49,220 nt of DNA from YA12-FULL-51-18 sp041665305 (GTDB taxonomy: Bacteria > Elusimicrobiota > Elusimicrobia > Elusimicrobiales > UBA9959), in assembly GCA_041665305.1 (NCBI GenBank), contig JBAYJD010000019.1:1-49220 (forward strand). The letters are read 5' to 3'. The notes below the pieces were generated by a model. The model was not told the DNA's origin. It saw nothing but the letters and a program-made list of their open reading frames with translations, and ran no database searches. Position numbers and translations under genes: made by a program. Numbering within the stretch: the first letter of the stretch is position 1; each line of letters opens with the position of its first letter. Below are positions 16,609 through 26,131 of the stretch, one piece after another.

Positions 16609-19224
16609 TCACAAAACAGGCTGCATGTCCTGCCAGTTGGGGCCCGCTTTTATGTCGGCCCTTAGCGGCACTTCGAGTTTGAAGGCGTTCTCCATGCCGT
16701 CTCGGACCAGGCGCGCGGCTTCGGCCTCATGGCCGGCTTTTACCTCGAAGACCAGTTCGTCGTGCACCTGCAAAACCATGATCACCAGGTCCGAACCTTT
16801 GATCTTCTCATGGATATCTATCATGGCTTTCTTTATAATATCGGCGGAGCCGCCCTGGATGGGCATGTTCACGGCCGCGCGCTCGGCGAAGGCGCGCAGA
16901 TTGCCGTTGGTCCCGTTAATATCCGGCAGCGCGCGCCGCCGGCCGGTGAAGGTGACGGCGCAGCCGCTTTTTTTCGCGGAGTCTATGGCGCCGTCTATCC
17001 AGGCCTTAACGCCGGAATAAACTTCAAAATAATGTTTTATGTACTTGGCCGCTTCCGCCCTGGGAATCCCCAGTTCCCGGGCCAGCCCCTGCGCGGTCTG
17101 CCCGTAAACGATGCCGAAATTTATGGCTTTGGCCGCGCGCCGCATTTCTTTGGTGACCAGCTCCGGAACGGAGTGAAAAACTTCGCAGGCCGTACGCAAG
17201 TGGATATCTTCGTTCGCGCGGAAAGCCGCGGCAAGGCTCTGATCGCCGGACGCATGCGCCAACACCCTCAAATCTATCTGTGAATAGTCGGCGCTCATAA
17301 GCGAAAACCCGCCCCGGGCGCAGAAAGCCCGGCGCACCAGCCGGCCGTAAGCGGAGCGGACCGGGATATTCTGAAGATTGGGTTTGGAACTTGAGAACCT
17401 GCCCGTGGCCGTACCGGCCTGTTCGAAGGTGCTGTGCACCCGCCCGCCGGGGTCCGCCGCCGCCAGGAGATTGTCCACGAAAGAGGATTTCAGCTTCGAG
17501 AGCTCGCGGAATTCCAGCAGTTTTTCTATCACGGGGTGCGCCGGTTTAAGGAACGTAAGGACTTCCTCGGCGGTCGAATAACCGTCCTTGGTCTTGAACA
17601 TCTTCTTCTGCGCGTCGTCCAGCTGGATGTTCAGCTTTTCATATAAAAGCCAGCCCAGCTGCTTGGGCGAATTAAGGTTCACCTTATGCCCGGTCAGCCG
17701 CTCGGCCTCGGCCTCTATGGCGGACAGCCTGGCCTCAAGATCGGCGGAAAGTTCCCTGAGCATCGCGGTATCCACCTTAAATCCGTCGCGCTCCATCGCG
17801 TAGATCGCCGGGATCAGCGGCCGTTCCAGCTCACTGTAAACTTTCTCCATCCCGGACAAGTCCAGGTCCTTCTTTATGTCCGGGTAAATGCGCGCCATCG
17901 CTCCGGCCGCCGCGAGAAGCTCCTCCCTGGAACCTTCCTCCAGCGGGAGAGCCCCGGTCTTCTCAAAAACCAGCCTGGAGAGCCCGCTCTTGCGCGCGCT
18001 CAGAAGCGAGTGCGCGAGCTCAAGTTCGAAAAAATTGTTCATCTCGCGCGCGGGCTCGAAATCAATGAGATGCAGAACGCTCTTAAGACCGGCGGCGACC
18101 TTGAAGATCCGGCTGTCCTGCACCAGAACGGAAAGGCCGGCCTTGTCTTCGGCTTTCAATTCCCCGGGCGCCAGATACGCCGCCCCTTTATCCGAACCTG
18201 CGCAGACGGCGCCGGAAGAATAGGCCAGGCTGATAAAGCCGTCCGCTCTTGCGCGCGCCAGGGCTTCCTCAAGCGGTATCGCGTCCGGCAGCGGAGCGTC
18301 GAAAAGGGCCTGCTGCGGGACGATAGCGGCCAGGTCCCTGAACTCATAGCGCCGTGAGAGTTCGCCGGCCAGCGCGGCATCCGGGGCGCCGACGGTAAAT
18401 TCCTCTATCTCGCCTTCCACCGGCGCGCCGCCATCAAGCGCTACCAGCCGTTTGGACAAAGCGGCTTCATCAATATGCCCGGCCACTTTGGCCAGCAGCT
18501 TATCCTTCACCGCCTGCCGCGGGTCCCTGGCCGCGGCCAGCACGGCTTCCAAAGCGTTATACGCGCCCAAAAGTTTGACCGCGCCTTTAGGGCCTATGCC
18601 GGCCACACCCGGCACATTATCGGAAGAATCTCCGGTAAGAGCCAGGTAATCGGCTATCTGGGACGGCTTCACTCCGAACTTGGCCGTCACCTCCGCTTCT
18701 CCCGAAAATGAAGCGGCGCTGCCGTCCCAAAGCCTGATCCCGCCCGCCGCCGGAGCGGCCGCTCGCGGCCCGTCGGCAAACGACGCGGCGCTATCACGGA
18801 CCAGCTGGGCCGCGTCCTTATCTCCGGTCACGATCACGGTTTCATAACCGGCGGCCGAAAATCTGCGCGCCAGCGTCGCTATGAGATCATCCGCCTCATA
18901 ACCGGGCAGGAGCACGGCCCTGAACCCCACCGCAGCCGGCAATTCGGGAGCGGCTTTAAGCTGGGCCGCCAGCTCCGGTTCCGTCTCTTTCCGGTTGGCC
19001 TTATACTCGGGATACATGACGTCGCGAAAAGTTCCGCCGGGCGCGTCGAAACAAACGGCCGCGTAATAGGGCTTATATTCTTTTTTTATTTTAAGAAGCA
19101 GACGCAGGAAACCATAGAGCGCCCCCACAGGCTCTCCCCTGGAGTTTGTCAGCTTGGGTAAAGCGTGGTAGCTGCGATGCAGGAAGGCGTGCGCATCGAC
19201 GACGAATATGGTCTTTTTGGACAT
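16609..19224 (-). CDS. polA: DNA polymerase I, proofreading site degenerate
   Basis: Pol I fills gaps and removes RNA primers in replication and repair. From the ATG at 19224 the protein has 871 residues (a TTG at 19245 is an alternative). It has the 5'-3' exonuclease domain (about 1-290, VVDAHAFLHRSYH, VTGDKDAAQLV, LTGDSSDNVPGV), a middle domain (about 295-470) and the polymerase domain with SADYSQIDLRVLAH (motif A), KAINFGIVYG (motif B) and QVHDELVFEV (motif C). The middle domain lacks the DxE of the 3'-5' exonuclease, and a later DTM motif reads ELE, so proofreading is probably lost, as in Taq polymerase. It is preceded by 47-bp tandem repeats. Confidence 0.96.
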   Translation of the reverse strand: MSKKTIFVVDAHAFLHRSYHALPKLTNSRGEPVGALYGFLRLLLKIKKEYKPYYAAVCFDAPGGTFRDVMYPEYKANRKETEPELAAQLKAAPELPAAVGFRAVLLPGYEADDLIATLARRFSAAGYETVIVTGDKDAAQLVRDSAASFADGPRAAAPAAGGIRLWDGSAASFSGEAEVTAKFGVKPSQIADYLALTGDSSDNVPGVAGIGPKGAVKLLGAYNALEAVLAAARDPRQAVKDKLLAKVAGHIDEAALSKRLVALDGGAPVEGEIEEFTVGAPDAALAGELSRRYEFRDLAAIVPQQALFDAPLPDAIPLEEALARARADGFISLAYSSGAVCAGSDKGAAYLAPGELKAEDKAGLSVLVQDSRIFKVAAGLKSVLHLIDFEPAREMNNFFELELAHSLLSARKSGLSRLVFEKTGALPLEEGSREELLAAAGAMARIYPDIKKDLDLSGMEKVYSELERPLIPAIYAMERDGFKVDTAMLRELSADLEARLSAIEAEAERLTGHKVNLNSPKQLGWLLYEKLNIQLDDAQKKMFKTKDGYSTAEEVLTFLKPAHPVIEKLLEFRELSKLKSSFVDNLLAAADPGGRVHSTFEQAGTATGRFSSSKPNLQNIPVRSAYGRLVRRAFCARGGFSLMSADYSQIDLRVLAHASGDQSLAAAFRANEDIHLRTACEVFHSVPELVTKEMRRAAKAINFGIVYGQTAQGLARELGIPRAEAAKYIKHYFEVYSGVKAWIDGAIDSAKKSGCAVTFTGRRRALPDINGTNGNLRAFAERAAVNMPIQGGSADIIKKAMIDIHEKIKGSDLVIMVLQVHDELVFEVKAGHEAEAARLVRDGMENAFKLEVPLRADIKAGPNWQDMQPVL

Positions 19225-19291
19225 ACGGTAAGCGAGCGGGCTCAAGACAAAGAGTCAGGCCGGAGTTGAGGTAGAAAGAAATTTTCCCCTC

Positions 19292-19411
19292 AATACTTGC
19301 GTAGGCGCCGTATCAGGGCCTATGGCCTTCAAACGGCCAATACTTGCGTAGGTGCCGTATCAGGGCCTATGGCCTTCAAACGGCCAATACTTGCGTAGGC
19401 TCCGTATCAGG
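19292..19411. repeat. 47-bp tandem repeat, about 2.5 copies
   Basis: Units begin at 19292, 19339 and 19386 (AATACTTGCGTAGG...). The first two differ at one position and the third stops after 26 bp. Each full unit carries GGCC-TTCAAAC-GGCC, a small hairpin. The array lies between trxA and polA, 68 bp before the polA ATG, in a gap with no gene. There are no variable spacers, so it is not CRISPR. Confidence 0.9.
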
Positions 19412-19477
19412 CGGGACCCCTTCCAGGGGAATTCACCCACAGGCGGACGCCGCTTCGCGGTTTCACCTGCCTATACC

Positions 19478-19804
19478 CTATTTTATCAGTTCGTCGAGAT
19501 GGCGTTTAAGCTCGTCCTTGGGTTGCAACCCCACAAGCTCCTGCACGAGTTTTCCGCCTTTGAACAGCAGTATGGTCGGAATGGCGGAGATGCGGTATGC
19601 GGCGGCCGAATCGGGATTCTCGTCGGTGTTCAGTTTACAGACCTTGACCCTGCCCGCGTATTCTCCGGCCAGTTCCGCGACGGTGGCGGAGATCATCCTG
19701 CACGGCCCGCACCAGGGCGCCCAGAAATCCACCAGCACCGGAACGGCGTTCTTTAGCACTTCCTGCTCGAAACTGGCATCGGTCAACTGTATCTCATCGG
19801 ACAT
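19478..19804 (-). CDS. trxA: Thioredoxin
   Basis: Thioredoxin reduces protein disulfides in the cytoplasm. The 108 residues are canonical: VDFWAPWCGPCRM with the active-site C32 and C35, the KLNTDENP segment, the cis-proline in AIPT (about 76) and LVGLQPK. The ATG at 19804 was chosen because AAGGAG lies 6 nt upstream; the frame extends 10 codons further. There is no signal peptide. A consensus promoter lies at 19911-19937. Confidence 0.96.
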   Translation of the reverse strand: MSDEIQLTDASFEQEVLKNAVPVLVDFWAPWCGPCRMISATVAELAGEYAGRVKVCKLNTDENPDSAAAYRISAIPTILLFKGGKLVQELVGLQPKDELKRHLDELIK

Positions 19805-19910
19805 ATCAAACTCCTTATAAAGAGTGCGGTCCACGGCCGGAACTCGCCGAACGCAAATTTTTATCTCTCCGCCTTCTTTCGGCCTCTCCGCCGGCCCCGT
19901 GCCAACCTAT

Positions 19911-19937
19911 ATTATAAGACTTAATTTTTCTTGTCAA
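19911..19937 (-). promoter_or_regulatory. Promoter of trxA
   Basis: On the minus strand TTGACA (19932-19937) and TATAAT (19911-19916) are both perfect, but the spacer is only 15 bp. The -35 overlaps the 3' end of the receiver gene. The leader would be about 100 nt. Confidence 0.6.
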
Positions 19938-20304
19938 GGAGATACTTTACCTCCAGCCAAAGCTCGTCGATGTCCACGGGCTTGGAAAAGAAATATCCTC
20001 CGCCGGCCAGCATGGCTTCGGAGCGGTCGGCCGGTTCCGTGTACTTGGCGGAGATGAAGATCACCGGGACTTTTTTAAGCCGGTCGGTGTCCTTGATCGT
20101 ACGCATGAATTCCACGCCGTGCATATCGGGCAGCTGCACATCCAGGATAATGATCGAGGGGACCGTACCGGAGAGCGCGTCGATAGCCTCATGCGCCGAA
20201 TGGGCCACGGTTATTTCGGCTTCCACATTCTTAAGTTTCAGGCCGTCCTCAAGGGTCTCGATGAAATTCTTGTCGTCGTCCACTATCAGTATGTTCATTT
20301 TCAT
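19921..20304 (-). CDS. Stand-alone response-regulator receiver protein
   Basis: This is a 127-residue REC domain and nothing else. The acidic pocket DDD (9-11), the phospho-acceptor D55 (ILDVQLPD), the switch serine in FISAK and the lysine in SKPVD are all present, so it should accept phosphate. With no output domain it probably acts by protein contact (CheY/DivK style). No kinase gene is adjacent; it sits between the metallophosphoesterase and trxA genes. Confidence 0.92.
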   Translation of the reverse strand: MKMNILIVDDDKNFIETLEDGLKLKNVEAEITVAHSAHEAIDALSGTVPSIIILDVQLPDMHGVEFMRTIKDTDRLKKVPVIFISAKYTEPADRSEAMLAGGGYFFSKPVDIDELWLEVKYLLDKKN

Positions 20305-20355
20305 GGATCAAATCCTGTTCTGTTCGACATCCGCGGCCTGCGGCGGCCGGCATCT

Positions 20356-21090
20356 TTACAGCCCGTAAGCCAGCCGCTCTATAAGCACCTGCGGGAGTCC
20401 GGCGGACCTCATCAATTGCTGCGTTTTGGCGACATCGTATTCCACGCGGAAGAGTTCAAAGGTCTTTTTTTTGGAATCATACAGCCCGCAGGAGGCGCGT
20501 GGGTTCCCGTCGCGAGGCTGCCCGACGGATCCGGGATTAAGCATGTACCGCACGCCGTCCAGCATGACCTTGGACATGGGCCGCAGGAAATCCGTTTCCG
20601 GCGGGGAGCCGGCGGCCGCCCGGAAATAGACCGGCATATGGCTGTGGCCCATAAAACAGGGAGAGATCTCCCAATACCTCTGGTTCTCGAAAAACTGCGG
20701 ATCGCTCAGAAGATATTCGGTAAGAGGCTGTTTCGGGGAGCCGTGGACCAGCGTAAAATCAGCGGTCTTGACCGTCTCCGGCAGGGAGGCCAGGTAAGCC
20801 AGTTCGGCCCCGGAAAGTGTTTTTCCGGCGAACTCTATGGCTTCCAGCGCGTTGGCGTTGAACCAGCGGAGTTCCATTTTTCCCGTCAGCGCGGCGTCGT
20901 GATTGCCCAATACGATAGTGAGACCCGCCAGCCCCATGGCCGCGCGGACGCACTCGCCCGGCTGGGGGCCGTAGCCCACGAGATCCCCGCAGCAAATGAA
21001 GCGCGACGTCTTATTTCTCCGGAAAAAATCCAGCACCGCTTTCAGCGCTTCATAATTACCATGCACATCCGAAAAAACGCCGTAGATCAT
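20356..21090 (-). CDS. Calcineurin-like metallophosphoesterase
   Basis: The 244-residue protein has all metal ligands of the family: DVH (D8, H10), GDLVGYGP (D36), GNHD (62-65), VHGSP and GHSH, followed by NPGSVGQPRDG. The best match is the YfcE/MJ0936-like subgroup that hydrolyses phosphodiesters or dinucleotide polyphosphates. The natural substrate cannot be read from sequence. It is cytoplasmic (no signal). The gene starts 43 bp after smc ends and shows no clear Shine-Dalgarno. Confidence 0.9.
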   Translation of the reverse strand: MIYGVFSDVHGNYEALKAVLDFFRRNKTSRFICCGDLVGYGPQPGECVRAAMGLAGLTIVLGNHDAALTGKMELRWFNANALEAIEFAGKTLSGAELAYLASLPETVKTADFTLVHGSPKQPLTEYLLSDPQFFENQRYWEISPCFMGHSHMPVYFRAAAGSPPETDFLRPMSKVMLDGVRYMLNPGSVGQPRDGNPRASCGLYDSKKKTFELFRVEYDVAKTQQLMRSAGLPQVLIERLAYGL

Positions 21091-21133
21091 AGTTCAGCCG
21101 GCGGCGGTCGCGGCCGGAAAGCGCTGCGCCGCG

Positions 21134-24100
21134 CTACGCTCCGACCTGGGCCGTCACTTTTCCCCCGCCCTCGGTCATCGCCGAGGCTTTTTTGAGGTCC
21201 ACCGAAATGATCTTGGAAACGCCGAGTTCCTCCATGGTAACGCCGTAAAGCACATCCGCGGCTTCCATGGTGCGTTTGTTGTGGGTGATCACGATGAACT
21301 GTGTGGTGCCGGAGAACTCGCGCAGCAGGCGGACAAAGCGCTCGACATTCGCCTCATCCAGAGGAGCGTCGGCTTCGTCCATCACGCAGAAAGGCGAAGG
21401 ATTGACGCAGAAAAAGCTGAACAGCAGCGCCAGCGCGGTAAGGGCCTTTTCTCCGCCGGAAAGCTGGGAAATGCTGACCAGTTTTTTGCCGGGAGGGTGC
21501 GCGAGGATCTCCACGCCGGTTTCCAGGATATTCTCCGGCTGGGTAAGGATCAGGTTCGCCTCGCCGCCGTTGAAGAGAAGCCCGTAGATCTGCTTAAAGT
21601 GCCCCTGCACCTTATCGAAGGTCAGCTTAAAATTGTCGCGGGTGGTCTCATTGATCTTGCCGATAGCCGAGCGCAGGTCGGCCTTGGCCGTGTTAAGGTC
21701 CTCCACCTGCGAATTCATGAAATTAAAGCGGTTGATAAGGGCGTCGTACTCCTCAGGCGCCGTCATATTGACCGCCCCCATGCTTTCCAGGCGCTTGCGC
21801 AGGAATTTCACCCGCTCGGCGTCCACTTCCACCGCGCCGAACTTCTCGCGGGCATCCTCCAGGCAAAGGTTCCATTCCTCGTTAAGCCGCTTCGTAAGGT
21901 CTTCGCTGCGCGTCTTTAAAGTGTTGATCCTAAGCTCTATGCCGTAGCGTTTTTTCTCCCCCTCTTCTCTCAACTCTTTGGAGTCGTTAAGATTGATATT
22001 CAGGCGTCCGTAATCGTTGCGCAGCGCGTTCGTTTCGCCGGAAAGCTGTTTCTCCAGGATCTCCTTCTCCGCCAGTTCGCTCATTACTTCCATGAGGCGT
22101 TTGCGGGCTTGCGCGGTCTCGGAGGCCAGTTGGACGGCCTGTTCCGCCAGTTCTTTTACGCGGGCGGCGGCGCTGTCGCGCTCGGACCGCAGGCGCTCGA
22201 CATGGCTTTCGAGGCGGAAAACCTCTTCTTTCAGCAGTTCCAGGTTCTTCTGATGGTTGTCCAGGTTCGCTTTCCTGGCGCCGATATCTTCCTTGGCTTT
22301 GGAGTAAGCCAGGTGCAGGGAATCTTTTTTGTCGGACAGGGCGGCCATTTCCGCCCTTTTGCCCTCGGAAACCAGCCTGGCTTCCTCAATCCGCGCGTTC
22401 AAGGCCGCCAGCCGGCTTTCGGCCTCCGCCAGCACTGTCTCGGCCCTGGCCGTTTCCGCGGAGGTGAATTCCGTGTTCTGCGCGTTGAGCCGGGCTTCGC
22501 CTTCGGCGTTCTCCGCCTCCACCTGGGCGCGGTGAAGGTCCATGTTCAGGGCTGTTATCTTCTCCTCAAGGGCCGCGGCCAGGGAGGAAGCTTCGGCCAG
22601 CTTGGCCGCGACTTCCGCCTTCTCCGCTGAAAGTACGGTTTCCTCCTGTTCACAGGCGCGGATCTTTTCTTTCAGGGCGCCTTCCTCTTCCCAATAAGGC
22701 TCGTTGGAGGTGACTTCCTCGGCCCCGCCCGACACCCAGAAAGAGCCCAGAACGGAGCCGTCGGAGGAATAAATGCCTCCCAGCAGGTGATCGATCATGG
22801 CGTCGTATTCGGCGGAGGCGGAGATCTTCCCGCGGATCTTCACGGCATTGGGAACCTCCCAGGCCGGAGGCGAACCCGCGGAAGCCACCTTATCCAGGAT
22901 CAGGAAGCGGCAGCGGCCTTTGCCCAGGTGCTGGAGATAGTTTATGGCTTCCCGGGCGCTTTCGGAATTGTCGCAGACAACGGCGTCCATAAAGCGGCCG
23001 AGCGCTTCCTCCACCGCCAGCTTATCTTCTTTCTTGACGGTCAGGAGATGCCTCAAGGTCCCGCGGATGCCGGAAACTCCGGAATTAAGCACATTGTTTA
23101 TGCCGACCCAGTAGGAATCTTTTTCGCCCTGCGCCAGTATGGCTTCCAGGCGCGAGCGGGCGCCGGCCTTTTCGGCGTTCAGATCGCTCAGGCGGCGGCC
23201 GATCTCGTCCAGGCGGCCGGCGGAAGCGTTCTTTACATCCTCGGCCCCTGCCAGACGGTCTTTCTCGGCGTTCAGGGAGGCTTCGTTCTCGCCCGCGCGG
23301 GCGCGGATGGCGCGGACTTTGGACTCTATTTCCGCGCTCTTGGCGGACAGGCCGTCCAGTTCCTTTTTCAGGCCCAGGATATTGTCCTTGTAGTGGCCGA
23401 TGCTGGAGGCGGTGGAAGCGATCTCGTTGGAAACCTCGACCTCGGTCTGGTAGGCGGCGGTGATGTTCTTTTCAATGGCGCCGGCGGAGGCGTCCACGGC
23501 GTTCATCTCCGCTTCTATGCCTGCCAGCCCGGAGAGGCCGGTCTCGTAATCGTTCTTAAGCGCGTCCAACCCCGTGGAAGCGCCGGCCAGCGCCGCGCGC
23601 GCCTCCTCTATGCGGGGGGCGGAAGCCGCGAGGGCTTCTTCGTTGCGCCGTCCGGATTCCTCAAGCGCCTTTGTCTGGGAGGCTACGACTTGCGCCGTAT
23701 TGTCGTTCCCGACTATGGTCCCTTCAAGGCGCACCTTTTCAAATTTTACCGACGCTATCGCCTCGTTCAACACCCGTTCTTCTTCCTGTTTCTGGGTGAG
23801 GGTCAGGTTCATGGCGGCCAATTCGCCTTCAAGAGCCGTTATGGCGGTGGAAGTTTCGGCGATCTCCTTCTGCACGGGTTCAAGGGCGGCGTTCTCCGCG
23901 TCCACTTCGCCGTTAAACCCGGAGATCTCCTTGACCAGCATGGAGACTTCGGCCGAGGTGAGCTCCTCCTTGTATTTCTGCTGGGTGCGGGCGCGTTTGG
24001 CCTCGGCGTCCAGCTTCTTGATCTGTTCGTCTATCAAAGTCGTGGCGTCGGCCAGGCGGGCCAGGTCCGCGTCCACTTTCTCAAGCTTGCGCAGGGCCTC

Positions 24101-24625
24101 TTCCCGTTTGGCCTTGTACTTGGAAACGCCTGCGGCCTCTTCGAAAAGCTCCCGGCGTTCCTCGGCGCTGGCGGACAGGACATATTCGACCTCTCCCTGG
24201 TCTATGATGGCGTAGCCGTCGGCGCCGATGCCGGTGTCCAGGAACATTTCGCGGATATCCTTAAGACGGCACTGCACCTTGTTGATGAAATATTCGGATT
24301 CCTCGGAACGGTAGATCTTGCGGGTCACCGTCACTTCGCTGAAATCCAGCGGAAGCTTGCGGGATTCGTTGTCGAAGGTCATGGCCACTTCGGCCATGTT
24401 CTGCTGAGAGCGCTTGGTGGTGCCGGCGAAAATGACATCCATCATGGACGGCATGCGCAGGGACTTCCAGGACATCTCGCCTATGCACCATTTCAGCGAA
24501 TCCACCACATTGGATTTGCCGCAGCCGTTGGGCCCCACGATGCAGGTTATGCCGGGCTTGAGCGGCAGTTTGACCTTGTTCGCGAATGATTTAAAACCGT
24601 AGATCTCGATGGCTTTCAAATACAT
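21134..24625 (-). CDS. smc: Chromosome partition protein SMC
   Basis: SMC dimers extrude DNA loops to compact and segregate the chromosome, with ScpA and ScpB as partners (neither is seen here). The 1163 residues match the family: the N-terminal ATPase half with GPNGCGKS (31-38) and the Q-loop region, a coiled coil (about 165-490), the hinge (about 500-640, with GIRGTL and AVEEALG), a returning coiled coil (about 660-1000) and the C-terminal half with LSGGEKALTALALLFSFF and the Walker B/D-loop FCVMDEADAPLDEAN. The ATG has AGGGG upstream, and a TATAAT lies about 100 nt before it. Confidence 0.97.
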   Translation of the reverse strand: MYLKAIEIYGFKSFANKVKLPLKPGITCIVGPNGCGKSNVVDSLKWCIGEMSWKSLRMPSMMDVIFAGTTKRSQQNMAEVAMTFDNESRKLPLDFSEVTVTRKIYRSEESEYFINKVQCRLKDIREMFLDTGIGADGYAIIDQGEVEYVLSASAEERRELFEEAAGVSKYKAKREEALRKLEKVDADLARLADATTLIDEQIKKLDAEAKRARTQQKYKEELTSAEVSMLVKEISGFNGEVDAENAALEPVQKEIAETSTAITALEGELAAMNLTLTQKQEEERVLNEAIASVKFEKVRLEGTIVGNDNTAQVVASQTKALEESGRRNEEALAASAPRIEEARAALAGASTGLDALKNDYETGLSGLAGIEAEMNAVDASAGAIEKNITAAYQTEVEVSNEIASTASSIGHYKDNILGLKKELDGLSAKSAEIESKVRAIRARAGENEASLNAEKDRLAGAEDVKNASAGRLDEIGRRLSDLNAEKAGARSRLEAILAQGEKDSYWVGINNVLNSGVSGIRGTLRHLLTVKKEDKLAVEEALGRFMDAVVCDNSESAREAINYLQHLGKGRCRFLILDKVASAGSPPAWEVPNAVKIRGKISASAEYDAMIDHLLGGIYSSDGSVLGSFWVSGGAEEVTSNEPYWEEEGALKEKIRACEQEETVLSAEKAEVAAKLAEASSLAAALEEKITALNMDLHRAQVEAENAEGEARLNAQNTEFTSAETARAETVLAEAESRLAALNARIEEARLVSEGKRAEMAALSDKKDSLHLAYSKAKEDIGARKANLDNHQKNLELLKEEVFRLESHVERLRSERDSAAARVKELAEQAVQLASETAQARKRLMEVMSELAEKEILEKQLSGETNALRNDYGRLNINLNDSKELREEGEKKRYGIELRINTLKTRSEDLTKRLNEEWNLCLEDAREKFGAVEVDAERVKFLRKRLESMGAVNMTAPEEYDALINRFNFMNSQVEDLNTAKADLRSAIGKINETTRDNFKLTFDKVQGHFKQIYGLLFNGGEANLILTQPENILETGVEILAHPPGKKLVSISQLSGGEKALTALALLFSFFCVNPSPFCVMDEADAPLDEANVERFVRLLREFSGTTQFIVITHNKRTMEAADVLYGVTMEELGVSKIISVDLKKASAMTEGGGKVTAQVGA

Positions 24626-24722
24626 GGAAAAACCCCTGGAAGAAAGAATATAAAATTTAAGGCGCGGAACACGGAAAAAATGATCCGGGAACAGGCGCCA
24701 TCCCCGGTAAAATTACTCGTTT

Positions 24723-24728
24723 ATTATA
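24723..24728 (-). promoter_or_regulatory. -10 box of smc
   Basis: A perfect TATAAT on the minus strand, 97 nt before the smc ATG, with a weak TTTACA or TTACAT -35 at 18-19 bp. The rest of 24626-24841 holds only the terminator of the next gene. Confidence 0.45.
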
Positions 24729-24793
24729 CCATTTTGGCCCGGTAGAATGTAAAAACGGACCGCTCTGCGGGTGTTCGGTCTTCGGTAAAAGCT

Positions 24794-24845
24794 GCGGCGC
24801 GGCCCCAGGCCGCGCCGCGACGCTAAAAAGCCGCCGGCTTTTTAG
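24794..24845 (-). terminator. Double terminator hairpin after the FecR operon
   Basis: Two perfect hairpins lie in a row. The first (24823-24832 with 24836-24845) has a CTAAAAAGCC stem and overlaps the stop codon of the beta-barrel gene. The second (24794-24804 with 24808-24818) is an 11-bp all-GC stem. The A/T arms of the first supply a U-run, so the operon should end here. Confidence 0.8.
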
Positions 24846-26077
24846 TATGAGAGCTGATACGCGATGCCTATGGTATTTCCGGTGTAATTGTAAGGCATGT
24901 ATTGTTCGAACTTGTTATTGGAGGAGGCGACCACCAGCGAATAGAACAACCGTACCGTGGCGACATCGTTCATCCGTTTGCGGATGCTGCCGGTCAGCGT
25001 ACTCATGAGGTTCTTCTGTTTGGAAGAGGTGTAATTATTGTCGGCGTCGCGCGCGCCGCGGTCGGTATAAACGCGCCGGGTTATGTTCATGGACCCGCCT
25101 ATCGCCCATTTGCCGGTAATGTTCAGGTCCACGGGAACGCTCAGGGTCATCTCGTTATAATTATAATTCTTCGCGACCATGGTGACATCGGCGGAACCGC
25201 TTGTCAGCGTAGCCGGGTTGGAAGCCGCGCCCAGGCGCTTATACCGCAGGAAATTCTGATTGGAGCGGTGCATGGTGTAGGAGCCCATCGGCGACAGCTC
25301 GAACACCCACAGCGCCTGGCGGAAGCCCGCATCCAGCGTCGTGGTCTTATCCTGCTGGGCCGTGTCCCCGTAAACGCCGGTGGCGGCCGCGACCACCTTC
25401 TGGTTCTTGTAATTCTGCAGGGTATAGGTGAACCCGCCGAAAAAACCGTTCCAGTTGGGACGCAGCGAGAGCTGGGTAAGGGTCTGGTCTTCGAGCCCGC
25501 CGGAGGTCTCGGAAGTGTTGCTGGCGTTCATAAATTCCCTGAGGAGGTCGGTGTAGTTGGGGAATTTGATCTTTCTGGCCAGCACCGCGGCGGTGATAAA
25601 ACCGTTCTTCTCGAAGTCGAAATTGTAATCCGCGGCCAGCTGGCCGCCGTAGGAACTCATATTGTAAAGCCCGTTCTTCCAGGCCTCGTTGGAGCCGGTG
25701 CGGGAATAGTCGCTCATGAAGGAGACGCCGGGACGCACGCGGAACCTTTCACCGAGGCTCCTGCGGTACTCGAAGTTGAAGTTATGCGACATGCTCCGGT
25801 CGGTGAACTGTTTGGAATCCTGCGGCTGGAAAGAAGGGCCGGCGTAGTTGAAGTTATACAGCCCGAAAAGCGAGTCCTTCCGCGTCAGCTTGGTCAGCAG
25901 GCCCACCTGCGTATTGATGTTGCCGCCGCTGAAGATATTGCCGGCGGAAGGCAGGAAGGCCGCCTCCATGAGCATCATATCGAAATAAGGCGTGAAGATC
26001 TTCGAGTCCTCGGCCACGGCCGCGTACGAATTGACCGCGGCCCCCGCTAAGATCAGACTTAAAATTATTTTTTTCAT
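24842..26077 (-). CDS. Predicted outer-membrane beta-barrel protein
   Basis: The 411-residue protein has a clear signal peptide (about 1-19, SYA near cleavage). The rest is made of alternating polar and aromatic residues in short predicted strands with N/T/G turns, and the last residues (YQLSY) end in tyrosine, as outer-membrane barrels do. I recognise no named family. It is the last gene of a three-gene unit with the FecR-domain protein and another secreted protein; the gap upstream is 54 bp. The start has GAGGGA upstream. A channel or structural role is only an inference. Confidence 0.75.
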   Translation of the reverse strand: MKKIILSLILAGAAVNSYAAVAEDSKIFTPYFDMMLMEAAFLPSAGNIFSGGNINTQVGLLTKLTRKDSLFGLYNFNYAGPSFQPQDSKQFTDRSMSHNFNFEYRRSLGERFRVRPGVSFMSDYSRTGSNEAWKNGLYNMSSYGGQLAADYNFDFEKNGFITAAVLARKIKFPNYTDLLREFMNASNTSETSGGLEDQTLTQLSLRPNWNGFFGGFTYTLQNYKNQKVVAAATGVYGDTAQQDKTTTLDAGFRQALWVFELSPMGSYTMHRSNQNFLRYKRLGAASNPATLTSGSADVTMVAKNYNYNEMTLSVPVDLNITGKWAIGGSMNITRRVYTDRGARDADNNYTSSKQKNLMSTLTGSIRKRMNDVATVRLFYSLVVASSNNKFEQYMPYNYTGNTIGIAYQLSY

Positions 26078-26131
26078 TCGGTTCCCTCTGTTATATCCGT
26101 GACATTCGCGCCGTCCGCGCGCGGTTCGCTG

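Noticed and set aside
19292..19411. CRISPR array
   Set aside because: The units are contiguous 47-bp repeats without unique spacers, and there are no cas genes.
22787..24589. 600-codon open frame on the plus strand
   Set aside because: It lies fully antisense to smc, and its translation is low-complexity G/F/R-rich, as expected opposite a GC-rich gene. smc is certain.
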